Shown here: one piece after another, positions 34,566 through 48,200 of the stretch
Position numbering within the stretch: position 1 is the stretch's first letter
How the letters are laid out: each line of letters opens with the position of its first letter
Assembly (NCBI RefSeq): GCF_031877795.1
Contig: NC_133957.1
Location: 4,455,009-4,519,008, forward strand
Reading direction: 5' to 3'
Origin: Strix aluco
Taxonomy: Eukaryota > Chordata > Aves > Strigiformes > Strigidae
DNA length: 64,000 bases
Position numbers and translations under genes: made by a program
Notes under the pieces: generated by a model
The model's input: the letters and a program-made list of their open reading frames with translations, nothing else
The model's database searches: none
What the model was told of the DNA's origin: nothing

Positions 34566-35806
34566 GTACACTTCTCCCCTGCCCGTGGTTTGAGAATGAG
34601 TCAGCTGTATCAGAAAGCAAGGTTGTCCCTAGGAGCCTTGCCTTAATCTTAGGTCTAGTAAGGGGCAGGAAGAGGAAGGGGCAGCCTGAAAGCTAAGGCA
34701 GTTGAAGGGGATGTGGAAAGGCTTCTGTCAGTGCCTTTGCCGTGGTGTCCCTCTGGATGTGCTTTAGAACCTCTAGTTCATTCTGCCCTGGTCCTGTTCC
34801 TCTCTGGCCACTCAGCCCCAGACGTTGCGGAAGGGACGCACGCTGTCAGCTTGACATCAAGTGAGTAGGGGCTGCGCTGTGAACGTGCAGACTGCTTTGT
34901 AAAATCACCCCCAGGTGCATCTATTGTGCACCTCGTGTGTGAAACTAAGCTCCTGAGAAGTGTTCCTCTTAGCCTGGTCTTCCTCGTGCAGACATTTGCA
35001 CAGACTTCACGTGCACAGCGAATGAGCCTTTGCTGGGATGACTGTCCCCTGAGACCAGACTCTCAGTGGGCTGCGGCACCGTTCTGACAAGGGGTCTGCA
35101 GCACTGAAGTGTCCCATAAGGTATCTGACAGCCCCTCAGGCACGGTAGAAAATCAAAATAAGGAAGGGTAGTGCCCGCTGTCAGATGTGGACAGAACTTT
35201 TTCGATTTCTCTGGATGTTAACCAGTGGTAAGATAGCGACAGAAATCTCTTACTTTTCTTCCTCACGGCCAAGGGAAATGCCTTACCAGCACTGATGGCT
35301 CGTTGTGCACCGCTGGTTCATTACAGCACAGGATCAGCCTCTGAATCTCTTGGCTAAGGAACTCTTTAAAGCCAATATTAGACAGTATTAGTGCCATACG
35401 GCTTGTAACTTACAATTTTTTTTGTTCAGAAGCAATTCAGTCTTTATACTAAGTAGTTTAGCAGTGTAAAATCTGTAGTTTATCACAGTTTAGGAAGAAC
35501 ATGAAAGTAGCAAAAAATATTTTCTTACAGTCATCCGCTCCTTTACAGGCAGTTGAAGATGCGTACGTACCAGTTGTCACGTTTGAGTTCGATGGCTTTG
35601 AGGTAAGCGTTTTGCTTTTGTTCTTCCTTTGGAACAGGAGAACTCCTCCAGGGAGTTGTGACCATGCAGTTTTACAAGGTTATTTGTACCTTAGAGTGTA
35701 TTTAGGAAGCTGTAATTAAACGGCCTGACCACAGCCGATCCCAGGAGAAGACGCTGCAGTAAAATGGGAGCTTATAGGAAAATAAGCCCCCAGGGAGCCT
35801 GGCAGG
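34566..35806 (+). repeat. Inverted repeat, left arm (PAPOLG-like segment)
   Basis: This 1.24-kb segment is the reverse complement of 53020-54283. From 34566 to about 35376 I count about four differences in 810 bp. From about 35377 to 35700 I count 30 or more, including indels. The last 100 bp has about three. The segment carries one exon of a PAPOLG-like gene at 35549-35602. Both of its ends coincide with LTR ends (LTR A and LTR B). Confidence 0.92.
35549..35602 (+). pseudogene. PAPOLG-like exon (left copy), open with intact splice sites
   Basis: Eighteen codons, AVEDAYVPVVTFEFDGFE, between CTTTACAG and GAG|GTAAGC. This corresponds to the poly(A)-polymerase catalytic-domain segment AVEDAFVPVIKFEFDGIE just before the third catalytic Asp, and is closer to PAPOLG than to PAPOLA. 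Unlike the right copy, it keeps the GAT codon and the GT donor. No neighbouring PAPOLG exons flank it on the plus strand, because LTRs cut the segment on both sides. It is therefore a stranded gene fragment. Confidence 0.8.
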
Positions 35807-36409
35807 TGGGGGTGACTCGCGGAATCAAAACTCCAAAGCCTAAAAGGTTTTGGAGTAGGTATGTTTATTCAGTGCTGGGGCGCATGGGGGATCATTCCTC
35901 CAAACATGCGCGCCGCAGGGTGGAATTTCCCGAAGCTTTATACAGTAAAGTGTTACATATTCATAATTTTTCCAAGAAAAGGCAGGTTCTATTATAATAA
36001 GTCCCAAGAAATCATTTCCATACACTCCTCCTTTAACTCCTCCTATGTGAGTCTGCGCAGTGCTGTCTGGTGGTCTCAGATGGGGTCTTGGGGATGAAGC
36101 ACCTCTTCTTCCTCGCTTCTGAACTTTTTACCTTTGTCTTCTGTGCAGTCTCAGTAGGTTTCAGGCTGTGGCTCAAACCGCAAAGCTAGTTTTAACCAGC
36201 TTTTTAACCACCTTTTCGAATTATTCCCTTATTAGCAGGTACCTCACTTCTTACTTACAACAAACAGGTAAGCATAATGACATGTTTATAGCATATTGCA
36301 TAACTCTATGCTTGCTCACTAAGCCCCTTATCTCAGACACCTTTCCTTTATCTTATCTTTAGTGCAAGCTGCTGTAGCATTTGAACAGATTATTTTTTTA
36401 CCTGTTACA
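35807..36409 (-). mobile_element. LTR B (ERV LTR, minus orientation)
   Basis: On the minus strand it starts TGTAACAGGT and ends CGCGAGTCACCCCCA. A TATA-like TGTATAAAGC lies at 35944-35935, and AATAAA lies at 35869-35864 with GCCCCAGCACTG upstream of it. The U5 end resembles that of LTR A, while U3 is unrelated, so the two are different subfamilies in the same orientation. It begins exactly where homology between the two PAPOLG-like arms stops. Confidence 0.65.
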
Positions 36410-36550
36410 AACTGATTTTCCTCTGTGGAAAAAAAAAAATTGCTTATATCTACATCTTGATACAATGTAAAACTAGATGATTCAAATTCAGTGGTCCTTG
36501 TCTGGGGAGGAGAACATCCTGATCTCCTTACGTAGGTATTTCATTGCTAG

Positions 36551-37073
36551 TGTGAGAAACTATGGACTAAGGTATTGTTTATTAAGATTTATGTTAAGCT
36601 CAAGGTAAAGTTAGACGACAGAAACCACTCATGCAAACAACCACTGGACGCCGCCTGTGTGAGATAAGATAACTGTAATCGCTCACACAAACTGAACCAG
36701 ATACTGCTCATGCAAGATAAACACCAGATTTCCAGGAAAGCGACAAGAAACAGGACAAGACAGCCCATATAAGGATATATGAGTGAAAGATCAACTATGA
36801 GACAAAGAGGGAAGACTTCTTACTTCAGCCTCAACAAATACCAGGAGGCAGGAAACGACCCCCCTAACAACAACTGAAGCATGCGCGGAGTACCTCCACT
36901 ACCTCATGAGCAGGGAAGTAAAGATGTATAAAAAGGGGACTGTTTGAACTACTCAGCACGGCAGTTGGCGGAGCGCAGACTCCCCTGCCGTCCAGCGCTG
37001 TCTTTGCTCATATTCTACTTGCTATAATTAATAAAGAGTGAATTATAGTCCATTGTGGTCTCAATTTATAACA
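36551..37073 (+). mobile_element. Solo LTR with CTAG target duplication
   Basis: A 523-bp LTR starting TGTGAGAAAC and ending TTATAACA, with TATAAAAA at 36927, an R segment (GTTGGCGGAGCGCAGACTCC, CCAGCGCTGT) and AATAAA at 37030. The 4-bp CTAG flanks both sides (36547-36550 and 37074-37077). Start, TATA-R core and end resemble the LTRs of the provirus at 10.9-17.7 kb, placing it in the same superfamily. It is the product of LTR-LTR recombination after a separate insertion. Confidence 0.85.
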
Positions 37074-38597
37074 CTAGTCAATGTAACACACAGAACTAAT
37101 CTAAAACATCGCAACACAGAACATTTTATTCCTGGAAGAGAAGGGATTGTGCATCGTCCTATTCAACCAGAAAGTCTCATAGCCTGATGGCTAAACATGA
37201 TTCTTGGTATTTAGGAATATGGTCAGCTTTTCAAATAAGTGATCTGGATCTTCTGCTTTTACTTCTAGCATCATTTTGAGGTAAGACTGAATTGGACTCT
37301 GGGTTTTAAAGAAAGTGATATAATTACCTCCATTTACAGAGTATTAAAAGGGCTTTTGTGTCTCTGACTCAGAGCTGTGTAGGCTGTGTGGGTAGGGGCA
37401 GGGTCTCCCCCCAGCCTCCTCTATAGCTGCCTCCAGCGACTAGGCTAGCAGTCTAGAGGCTCCTTCTCAGGCAAAGGATGGTTTAGATCCAGTCCTGGCA
37501 CATGAAAAAATTTTCAAGATGGCTGTTTGAATAGTGTTTGTCATTGAACACTAGATTTTAGATTCCACCCAAAAGACCAAATAATTAAATGCACAGAAGA
37601 CTGAATGGAGTCCTGAAATTGTATGTGCAATCATTTGTTGGGTCTAGGTGCTTATCTTCCACTCATCCACTTTGCAAATTGTCAGTCACTTATGAGATAG
37701 TAAATATGGAAGTTAAAAGAAAATACAAAAACTTCTGTCACTCTCACTAAAGAACAAAACATTCCTTCTCATCTCTCCTGTTGAGAAATGCTAGTGGTAG
37801 GAAATACTGTAGGAATGTTCTTTTCCTAAGCCCTTCTGCTTCCTTAGTAAACTGTACATAAAATTGGAACCATTTTTCTAAGTTTCACATGATCTTTTAA
37901 ACTGAAAAAAATCCCTCATTGTTCATAGCTTTTTACTTATTTTTGAAATATCTCTAGAAGAAGCAAAAGACACAATGTCATAATTTATAATTTCAGAAGT
38001 TAATTTTTCCATCTTTCTTATAAAATTAAGAACTCCTTCTATGAAATGTTCCCTACAGAGCATAGTTAATAAAAGTAAACAAATTATTTACAGAAGAAAA
38101 CCACAGTCTGAGGTTATAAACTAGTTTAATTGATCAGTGGGACAGGAAAATATGGAAATATTATGAATAAATTTCCTATCTCTGCCCACCCAGACTCCAC
38201 AGTGAAGTTCTGAGTAGAACCATAGACCCAACTTGCTCAATTCTATGTATTGTGGCTTTTTCTTTCTCAGTACTATATGTGCAGAGAATATATGTGCCCT
38301 AGTTAATGAAACTTAGAAAATAAGTAATATACTTTCATTTAAAAGGGAAGAACAAAATAATCTATTGTGGGTATTTATGAATTCCATATGGTTCCTGTTA
38401 TTTTTTTGTACAAGACAGTAGAGTTAGGAGAAGTTACAGGTTTTGTTAATCTGGCATTCAGAGATCCTTGGAGTGAATGACTTGTCTGCAATGCAAAAAT
38501 ACAAAACGAAAACAAGAGGTTATGGTATAACATAGATGAGGACAAACTATTCCAGACAAATTGTATTCAGTGGAGTGGTGCTAAGAAGGAAGGTATC
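37074..38597. other. AT-rich intergenic sequence
   Basis: Between the solo LTR and the next LTR-like element I see no exon, repeat or RNA gene that I can support. Confidence 0.55.
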
Positions 38598-39263
38598 TGT
38601 TGATGTTAAAACAAAGAGATTCACTCAACAGTCAGAATCCAATATAACTGTTCAGCAGGAATTCTTTATTAGCAGCGTTGGGGTTGCTCCGGGGATTCTC
38701 CACCATAAGGGCTCCCCCGAACTAGCAAGGGACATCAGCTTACATACACACAAATTATATCTATTCATTAGATTGCCTAGAAAGGGGTGTCTTATAATGA
38801 GTTCCCGGAATTCATTTACATAGTCCCAGCATGCGTAGTAAAAATAGGGTGAGGGTCTTCGGTGGTCGAGGGAAGAAGTAAGTGGTCTTCTTCACAGTGT
38901 TCGCTAGCTGACTTTCTTTCCAGAGCGTGGCTGTGAAGTAAAGTCCAGGTGCCTTCTCCCTAAATCAGCAGAATCATCCTCCCTAGATGGTATCTCTGTG
39001 TCCTTTTGTTCGAGTTCCCCATATCTTGGTTTGCCTAAGAGCCCATTGAAGGCTTTGAGTCTGCTATCAGTGAGTTATACAGGGAGCGTTTTACTTTTGT
39101 CTGGACAGACAAAGAGGCCTCGGGAAAACAGTTGAGGAGTCCTTGGGAAACAAACACAAGCAAAACTTTCATGCATCCCAGTTTAGTCTTAATCAGAAAT
39201 TCATTGGTTTGAGCCCTTTCAATGTTATAAAAAATACAGTTATGCAGGACTGTTCCTAACCAG
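38598..39263 (-). mobile_element. LTR-like element, minus orientation (boundaries uncertain)
   Basis: The minus strand shows GCAACCCCAACGCTGCTAAT followed by AAAG (AATAAA signal at about 38672-38667), then a short U5 ending AACATCAACA at 38598. A TATA-like TATAAGACACC lies about 120 bp upstream of the signal. This layout is that of an ERV LTR. The U3 end is not clear and could be anywhere from 39100 to 39270. No internal region or target duplication was found. Confidence 0.5.
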
Positions 39264-42200
39264 GCCAAACTATTCCAGCAGAGGCCATTTTCCATCTTTC
39301 TATAGCATATAGTTATGTTAACAGATTTATATTGTCTTACATGTACAAATGTAGTAAGAATTGCCAACGCAGAGTGGAAATGAGCTGCATCATAGATGGG
39401 ACTTGTTAGAAAGTCAATGTAGGGCTTAGTGATCTGGAAATGGGAACAAAGGACAGGATTACACAGGAATAGATTTACCTTAACTGCAGTGTTTGAGGTC
39501 TCATTTGAAAGCTTCCAAAATTCAGACAAGTTTTGATCAAGCCTCCTTTTTTGGTCATCTATGCAATAAAGACTCTGGCTTAGAATTTATTTAAGAACCT
39601 AATTGATGGTGTTGAGGATAATAATCTAAGTTTCAAACTGCTGTCTGTTAGCCAAAAGAAATGAAAAGCAGTCAGAGTTTACTGAAGAGAACAACAGGCA
39701 ATAATTATGAGTCTGAGAATACCCAAGGAATAGATTATTTGGGATCTGTAAGCAGCTTTAAATTTTGGATGATATTTGATCACTGTTACACTGCTACATT
39801 TTTGTCAACAAAGTAGATGAGTTTGAAAGAGAGAACACAGCTTTGTATGGACCTAATGTATGTATGACAGTGCTTATAGTTAATGCAAATAAATGAAAAG
39901 ATTACTTTTTTTCCAAAAGTATGCAAAACAAACTGTGACTTCCAGTAATACTGTTGATGTCGAAAGGAGGAATGTGCTCCATTTAGAAAGTAAAAGCTGA
40001 AGTGACAATGCTTAGTAGCTGTCCTGTCCTACTGTGGTGGTGTAGATATATGCAACATGCATGTTATAAGGGGCAGAACAGGTTAGTTTTTACTGGTTGC
40101 AGCATCATTGAGCCCCCAGGGAGATGTCCAGTGATTGACCATTAGAAAATGCCATTTGACAGAAGACAGAAATGCTCCTTCCCTGCAGAACCTGACATGC
40201 TTCTCCTACCTGAGACATTCAGAAGAGTGTTTTAGAAAGCTGTGCAAAAAAAGAAAGGGGAGCAAAGAAGCAGCAGAAGAATAACAGAAATTAAGAGGAT
40301 GATCTTGTCAAACTATGCAAGGTAGACAGTGCAGGAGAATTTGCTTATACTCACATGTGGAAAGGTTCAACTATAACTTGCTAAAATCAGGGTATCAGCA
40401 GGGAACACAGATCACACAATACATGACTGGCAGAATACAAGGAACCTGTTAATCTGATAGTTGATGTACTCATTATTTTTGTATCTTGCTCCTGAATGTT
40501 TAAGTACTCATGACATGGAAGGAAACGTGCAGGACTGTCTTGAAAGATGTTTTTTGCTAAAATGCACTTCCAAAGGGTGTTTGGCTATTTTGAATTGTGA
40601 CAAATGTGAAAGTAGCAGGTGGTCTCACACCAGTTTGAGCAAAGAGGTCTGTGTCATAAATTCAATGACTGTAAATTACTGCTAGTAAGAAAAACTTGTT
40701 AGAAAATGTGGCCACAGATGCACATTTGAAAGGTCTTCGGAGGCTGAGCTATTTTTTTAGGCCCCCGAGTGTTTGGTCTGGCTAATGCAGTAATCAGCAT
40801 TAAAAAACCTGCAATTTACCCGTGGATCACTTGGTGAAGACCTATCTTAAAAGCTCTTCTTTACAAACTGACTTAAATTGGTTGTATACAATCGGGTCAG
40901 ACAGGCTGCACAATCCTGTTATGTTTGCTAGAATGCTCTTGTGACCAGCTTTGAGCAGCTGAGGTTGTATTTTTTTAGAGAAAACCATAAGTCCATCACC
41001 TCTTAAGGCTTGCTTCGCTACAGATAGGCCCTAGCAGCTTGCAGCTATCCCGTCTTGTCTACAGGGTAGTGCATCACGTAGGTATAGTGGTGTCCTGTAG
41101 AGAGGATTTGTAGAAAGCGTGGGTTTGGGTTTTTTATGAGTTTCCTGCAAGGAACAGAACAAGGTGTCCAAATCTGAAGGTGAAGTTCAATGATCCCAGT
41201 AGCAAAGTCATGAAATGCTTTCAAATATTTGTGTTTCTTTTTTTTTTTTTTTTGGAAAGTAACTTCCGTGTAGAAATGTCTGTGAACTTTTCTTTAGAAT
41301 ATTTATAAAGACTCTACTATAGTTTTTAGAAAATGTATGTTTTTCTTTCTGTGAGAAGTCTACAAAACTTAGCACTCTTTCTGTCAGAGGAGACAGCAGA
41401 GTATTTTGAGCAGGGTTTTTTCAATCTATCAGTGCAATGAGAAACTCCTAGCCACATGAAACTATGCAAGCTGAAAGTTTAATAGATTAAGAAAGGTACA
41501 ATACAAATCCAAATTTATATAACAAATCTAAATTTATATAGGCTAGTCAGATTCTGTTATGACTTTCAGTAATGATAATGATGGGGCTGCAACCTCCATG
41601 TGAGGAAATCCTGAAACTACTGTATTTAGTAGGTAACTGGACTGAGAAAGGGAAGTAAGAAGGGCGGTTTAGAAGCAAGATACTCTACCCCCTCAATTTC
41701 ATATTCTTTATACTGCCACTTCCAGATGTTGGAGGAAGTAGGCTCAATGTATCTGGTCTGCATCAGTTAAGCAGTTTCACAGTAACTGAGTTTTCTGTTA
41801 CGATGTCTATTCAGGTCTATTTTTATCTTAGCTTCTTTGTGAGGCTGTGTCTCCCATAACAGAGCAATCCCCTTTCATCCTAAAGGAGGGTGTACATACA
41901 ACAGTTGTAGGCTCATCAGGAACCTGTTCTAAGGGAAAAATGGGGAATTTAGGCCTCTGTAAAGCAGCATACATTAAAAAAAAAGCCAGCTTTGAGTTGA
42001 ACTGACTTGAACTGAGTGCTTTTTTTTAACAAATAGAGAAGCAGCTATTTAAAAATACTTCATCTTTACAAATGTGTAAATATACAAGATTTGTTTTCTT
42101 TCTGTTAAAATGAATTGGTGCTGGATTAGTAAACTGGAACTTGATTACTGTATAGGATTTAGTCACATCTTTGGTATTGATGGGTAATTCAGGAATAGAA

Positions 42201-45200
42201 TTTAGAGTTGCTTAGACAGACTCTGCCTACCTATTTTGGAACGTTCACAGTAAATCTATTAAATACATACATGGGTTATTTACACAGAGGGGCCCTGGAC
42301 TGTGGCTTTACAGTTCATAGGTTTGATGCCTTATTTTTCAAAGAGTTAATTTGCAGAAGTTCTGTATTACTTATGGTAATACTAGTTGAATCTTGGTACC
42401 TCAGTTTGCTGTTTGTAAAATATGTGTGTTGGGTGGCAGGAAGTTCTCAAGCCAGAGACTATAAAACCCCAGATATTATGGTTTCTTAGTTTTGGCTGTG
42501 TCTGAGCTCTGTTATTCATGATGACAGTTAATAATTCAATGTTCATTATATGCCATTAGTTAATTAGCACAGGTATCTCTTCTGTTGACAGAGAGTGAGA
42601 ATTCCTTGTATAAATCCACCTGACATAAAATTTTCCCAGACATTTGCATGAATAAATGTGATTCCATTTTTCATAAAAAGTGAATAATAATTTTGGACTG
42701 CAGTTCAGTTTTAGCAGCCACGTCAACGTGTGCTTTCCTATCTCTAGGCCAGCTATAATAACAGCTAGGAGGGGGTTTTCTCTTCTGCTTAATTTTAGCA
42801 TGCATTATCAAGGCCATTATAGGGAGGTTGTTTCTCCTTCTGCCATCAAGAATCTGAGCAACAACAGAACCAATGACTAATGCAAGAGGACAATTACTGG
42901 TTTCATCAGCTGTCAGTTGAAGCCACCTGGTCCAGACACTAGAGAGGTGCTAAGTGATGCACTAGTAATTCAGATGCAGATGAAACCTCTTTTATGGTAT
43001 AACCTTCCTGCAGGGGAATGATACTTGTTTTACAATTAATCAACTCATTCACTTGTGTGGGGGTGAATGACTTGTCTGGGGTAAAGATTAATATATCAAG
43101 TTTTTCACTCTTGGTAATAAAATAATCTTAAAATATTACTCTTTTTATATGGTATTTTTAAATCTGCCTACTTCTTAGTGTCATAGAATATGAGAGCTTA
43201 GTCTTTGTAAGTAGGTAAGAAAGAAAAATATGAACAAATGCTAGTCAGATTAAACCCCTTGAGTTACCTGCTGCTTTGAAGACAGGAAGACACAGTAGTG
43301 TGGCTTGAATGGTTTCATATTCTTTCTTCCTGACAATAAAGTCCTTGATATTTACTCAGGGTAATAAAGATCCATATTGCCTTGAAGTTATTAATTGCAA
43401 AATAGTAACTGCTGGAGAGAAAAAGGAACCAGTAGTTAAGGGCAGAGTTCTCAATGGCATAAGCAGTACTGGAGAAAATTTTTCATTTACTCTGTTAAGA
43501 CTTGGCAATAAATCCAACTGTATTCCAACCACTTTTTTGTATCCTCTGATGTGAGGTTTTCAGTGTGAACATTTAAGTTATGCTCATTCCCTGCACAATG
43601 ACTCAATGCAGGTTTTTAATGCAATGGTAAAGAATTCTGTCTAGGTCAGTGATGTTTCATTCTATTTTTTCCACATGCATTTATCTGTCAAAGGGTATAC
43701 GTGTTCAAATAGCTGGTGTGTGGGTTAAGGTAAAACGGGATAAAGAGCTCTTGCTGTAGCAGCTAAAACCAAAGGGGAGCCTGACCCCTCAAGGGGGGCT
43801 CAAAGAAAAGCCTTTCCTCTGCATTTAGTAGAGAAATGGAAACTTTTTTTCAGCAGACTGTTGCTGACACACACCCTGCCCCCCCCACCACCCCCCCACC
43901 CCCGTCTTGTTTAAGCTTTCCATGCAGTGGATCATTTTTCTTACCAGTAAGACTTTCTATCACCTCCTCCTTTAAAAACAGAAAAAATAAATCCTCTTTG
44001 AATCATAAGGCAGAGTACATTCTAACCTCTGCCTTGGTGGAGAGCTGACTACTAACCCTGCGTTGTTCTGTACTTGTTGATCACTTATCAATCTTCTCCC
44101 TACTTTCCACGCTGAAGCTATAGGGCAACCACATTACTGACGGCTTGGAAGCTTAGTCTGCTGATGAACGTGCCTTTGGGGAAGATAATGTGATTGCTGA
44201 GCCTGGGAAAGGCTGTGAGTGTGTCTGTGGGAGCTATAAGAAGGGAAATTAGTGAACCGGAAAACGAAGGACCTTAATGTAACTTTAATGTATTGCATAG
44301 TTTCTGTGTGTAAACGCCTGGCCATCTTTTCTGCGTAGTGAAGGCAGAATTGTGACTTTGGCATTTGAATCATTTTCCCCTCAAGGAAGCCCTAAAGGTT
44401 AAAAGCTTGAGGGGGATGGAAAATGTTTTTATTCTCTCTGATCTATTACTTAATGGTGTTTAAAGTGATACCACCCACCAATATTAAATATCATGAAAAC
44501 GAACTTTAGTGTGCTCTTGAGTTGGGAAATTTTTGCCATAAATTCAGGGCATGGAACTAAGAAGGGGGAAAAGAACAAGTTCAGTGCGGTCAACATTAGG
44601 CACATTTTTGCTTTAGAGATAAATTTTTGCACTGCGAAAAAAGAGTTTGATTTGGTGTATAAAGTTACCTATGTTTATGTTAAAAAAGGAAAGTCCCACC
44701 AAGATGTCTGGAAAAAGAGAGGAATTAAACACATTTAATGTTGTCTTCTTTCACCAAAAGTGATTTCTGAAATATGAGGTGACCCAAATTCCCCTCTGGT
44801 GTAAATCTATTGACTTTAGAGAGTGTGTAAAGCAAATGGTAAATTCAGCATATTTTTTCATACTTAAATTTATTGCTGTCTCATTTCTCAGTTGATATTA
44901 ATGACACTGGAAAGAGAGAGAAACTGCTTGATTGGTCGCAAACTGTTCTGATTACTGTCTAAAACAGTCATAGTAGTGATGTACATTGATCATCCAGGGG
45001 GTTTCAGGCTAGGCACAGCAAGATGAAGTCTCAAGCTTGTGACGGGCAAAAAGTCTTTCTAGCATGAAAACTGTTTGGGTTTGTGTGAATATACTTTCTT
45101 TTAAAACTATGTATCCAGTTATGAAGTGTATTTCCTAGTTTGGAGGCTGACAGAAATAAAATTCCGTTTTCATAAACACTTGTGGAAGTGAAAATCCAAA

Positions 45201-48200
45201 AATTGTCTCGTGCCAACATTAACATCAAAATTGTTGAAACCTCTAGTTAAGAGAGCAGCTGCCTATAAAGTTGTGTTATCATCCTGAGAGAAAGGCAGAG
45301 ATTCATCATCCCGTATAAGCTTTGTCTTCTGCATTTTGGTTTTTCTTTAAGATTTATAGATTTAAGAGCTGCATCAGTCTTTATTGGTTACCATATAAGT
45401 TTTCAAGTTACTAATCAGAATTAAAGCTTCCACTCCTATCCCACTGGCCTCATGAGCAACGCGATAGATCTAATGGGAGGTGTTTAGCTGTGATGACTGC
45501 AAAAGGATTTCCTCTGATCGAAAATTCACTGTGGGTGTGGCTATGCAGCTAGTTTCAGACATGGAAACAATCCAAACACTCTGGAAAGACCCAATTACTG
45601 CAAGTCTGTAAGACATCACTCTTAGTCAATTCAGAGATGTTCCACTCACTTTCTCACTTACAATCCTGTCAGCCAGCTCTCCGGCTGCAGTCCAAACCCA
45701 TGTAAGTGAAGTGGTTCTGCACTGCTAAAACAGGGTTACATGCTGCCAGGCTCACAGCAGTTTCAGGATTTGTTTGAATTTCAATGCCTATTCAGCCTTG
45801 AACCTGCAATAACCTTGGACTTTGCTTGTAACTTGGTAATCTACACTTTAAAATAATAATGGCGACTTGTAGCACCTCCTCTGGCTGAATTAATCACACT
45901 GCCATTAAGAGCTAGAAATTATTTTATTGTACAACATACATAATTCCTTTCGCGCTTCTGAAAATTAAGAGTGCTGCTAAAGATGAATCTATGACGAAAC
46001 CACTACAAGAAGCCCAAGTTTACTAACAAAGCCCTGCATGTGATAACTAGACACAGGAACTCCTCCGAGCTATTTGAGATCAGTTTAAGTCTTGGTATAA
46101 TGTGCTTGCAAGGACATGAAGAAACATGGGATTTGTTCTTTTTTTTTCTTTCCTGTTTTCTTCAAGTCTGTAAAAGCACCAGATTTTTCTGAAGTTAAAT
46201 CTCACAGGGTATGAACCGCAGTTGAACTCTCAGCAGCGTGTTACTACGGCAATCACACTGGACAGATACTGACAGGGGAATTGGTGGAAACTCCTGAGGG
46301 TATTTAACCAGAGTCTGGGCTGCAGCACACTACTATTAAAAACTTAACCGTGGCTTATGCTGGTAGTTTGGTTTTGGTTTGATTTTATTCCCTCCATTTA
46401 GATCTGACTCTCTAGCTTTTATCTTGAGCGTGTCTTCCCTGCTGCTGACAGCTGCCTACGGTAGTCCCCACACCTGACTTCGTTCATGCTTCTGCTCTAG
46501 TATTAGTGTTTATTCCACCTCTCTATTCCGTCTCCTGTGCTGGGTCCTGTGCCTGCATTGGTCCCTGCCCTTACTCCTTCCCAGCTCCTGCCTGTTTTCT
46601 TGCTTTCTGCTCCCTTTCTTTTGGATCTAATCTTTAAACAATGGAGCTGCCTTGCCCCAAGCCTGAACACCAAGGAAATAACCTTTGGGTAGAACAAGTG
46701 CGTATCCATACCTCTTTGATGACTTCCCAGAACAGGGAGTAGTGGATATGTTAGATGATACTGTGTGATGTCCCTGGTGACCTGTTTTATCTGAATCCAA
46801 TCTTATACTTCTTACCTCCTAGGGAGCTTTAAAAATGTCAGCAGTGCTGGAGGGAACATCATATGATGTGATCTGAGGCAGCTGTAGTTGTAAATGGAGT
46901 CAGCTCTGTTCCTGCATGTTAATCTCTTCCTGAGATTTCTGTCAAATCTGCAGAATGACAACATGCTAGAAGAAGTGAATGGTAGTTCACAGACCAAAAG
47001 GGAAGAAAAAAAAAAAAAGTATCTTAATAGTCCACTCAGTGGAAGTGGATATGGGGTTCGGATATAGTAAAGAATCCTGTAAAACTCTGTGATTCTGTAA
47101 AAAGCTGGATGGTCTGCTCTGACTCCCATTCCTCCAGTGCTCATGCAGTATATGAGCGGAAGAAGAGCAAGTGTGCTGCTGTAGGTAGGCTTGAAGACAG
47201 CAGACCTCTTCAGGAGAAGTGAATCTTCGTAACAGCAAGTGCCTGAAGCTGTGTAGGTTATTAAGACCTCACAAGCCACAAATCGTGCTATGTACTGGAC
47301 ACTTTCCAAAAGCATATGGAAAACATGGAGGCACAAAGCAGTTACCTAAGAGCTGTGGACAGCTGTGCTTGCATGTCCACTTGCTCAATTAGCGTGTGAA
47401 CCTTCTGAGAGCCAAGGCAGTGAACTCAAGCTCAGGTGCTATAGCCCCTCTCAGAAGGTTTCTTGGAGTTGTTTCAGCATGGGAGACTTTGTCCAAAGTC
47501 CATCCCATCTAGCTGAAAAGTACAAGGAGCCTAGATAAAGCACACCTAGAGAACCAAAATAAAAATAAAAGCTATGTGCAGTACAGAACTATATATTTTT
47601 AAAAAAGAGTAATATTCTCTCATCCGTGTATACATATAAAGAAAATGGCTAAGTGCAGGGAACACAGTGGTCAAGTGTAGTCTGTAATTACTGATAAGCA
47701 GCTGACCATCTTTATTTCTTCTGAGAGATCAAGCACTTTCGTCTGGCACAGGTGTAACTCATGCTTCTGAGGTAGCAAAACCAGTGTCACCAGCGTTGCT
47801 ATGGCGGTGTATTATAGATAAAGCTGCTGTATTCAAACATAGGATGTATTAAGGGAGGCACAGGACTCAGACAAGCATTTGGCAGCTCAGAAAGTTCTGA
47901 AATATTTTCTTTTTTCCGAGGTTCTTTCATGTCCTTACAGAGTAGGAGGTGGTTTTACTACATATCCCAGATGAAACTTCTTAAAACAAAATGTCAGTGC
48001 AACAAGGCTGTGCTGCTGTAACAGACTTTGGTGTTACAGGTTTGAAAATTGAGTTCAATGGTTCATGATTCTGAATAATCTAATTTATTACAGACACTGA
48101 TCATTGGAATTCTGAGGCATGAACTTAGAAATCACTTGAATGAGACATTTAGTTCATACATTCCTTAATTCAGTTTTTCAAACAACAGCAATTGGGATAG

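Noticed and set aside
39035-39529. 164-codon minus-strand open frame
   Set aside because: It overlaps the upstream part of an LTR-like element and has no recognised domain. Chance is the simpler explanation.
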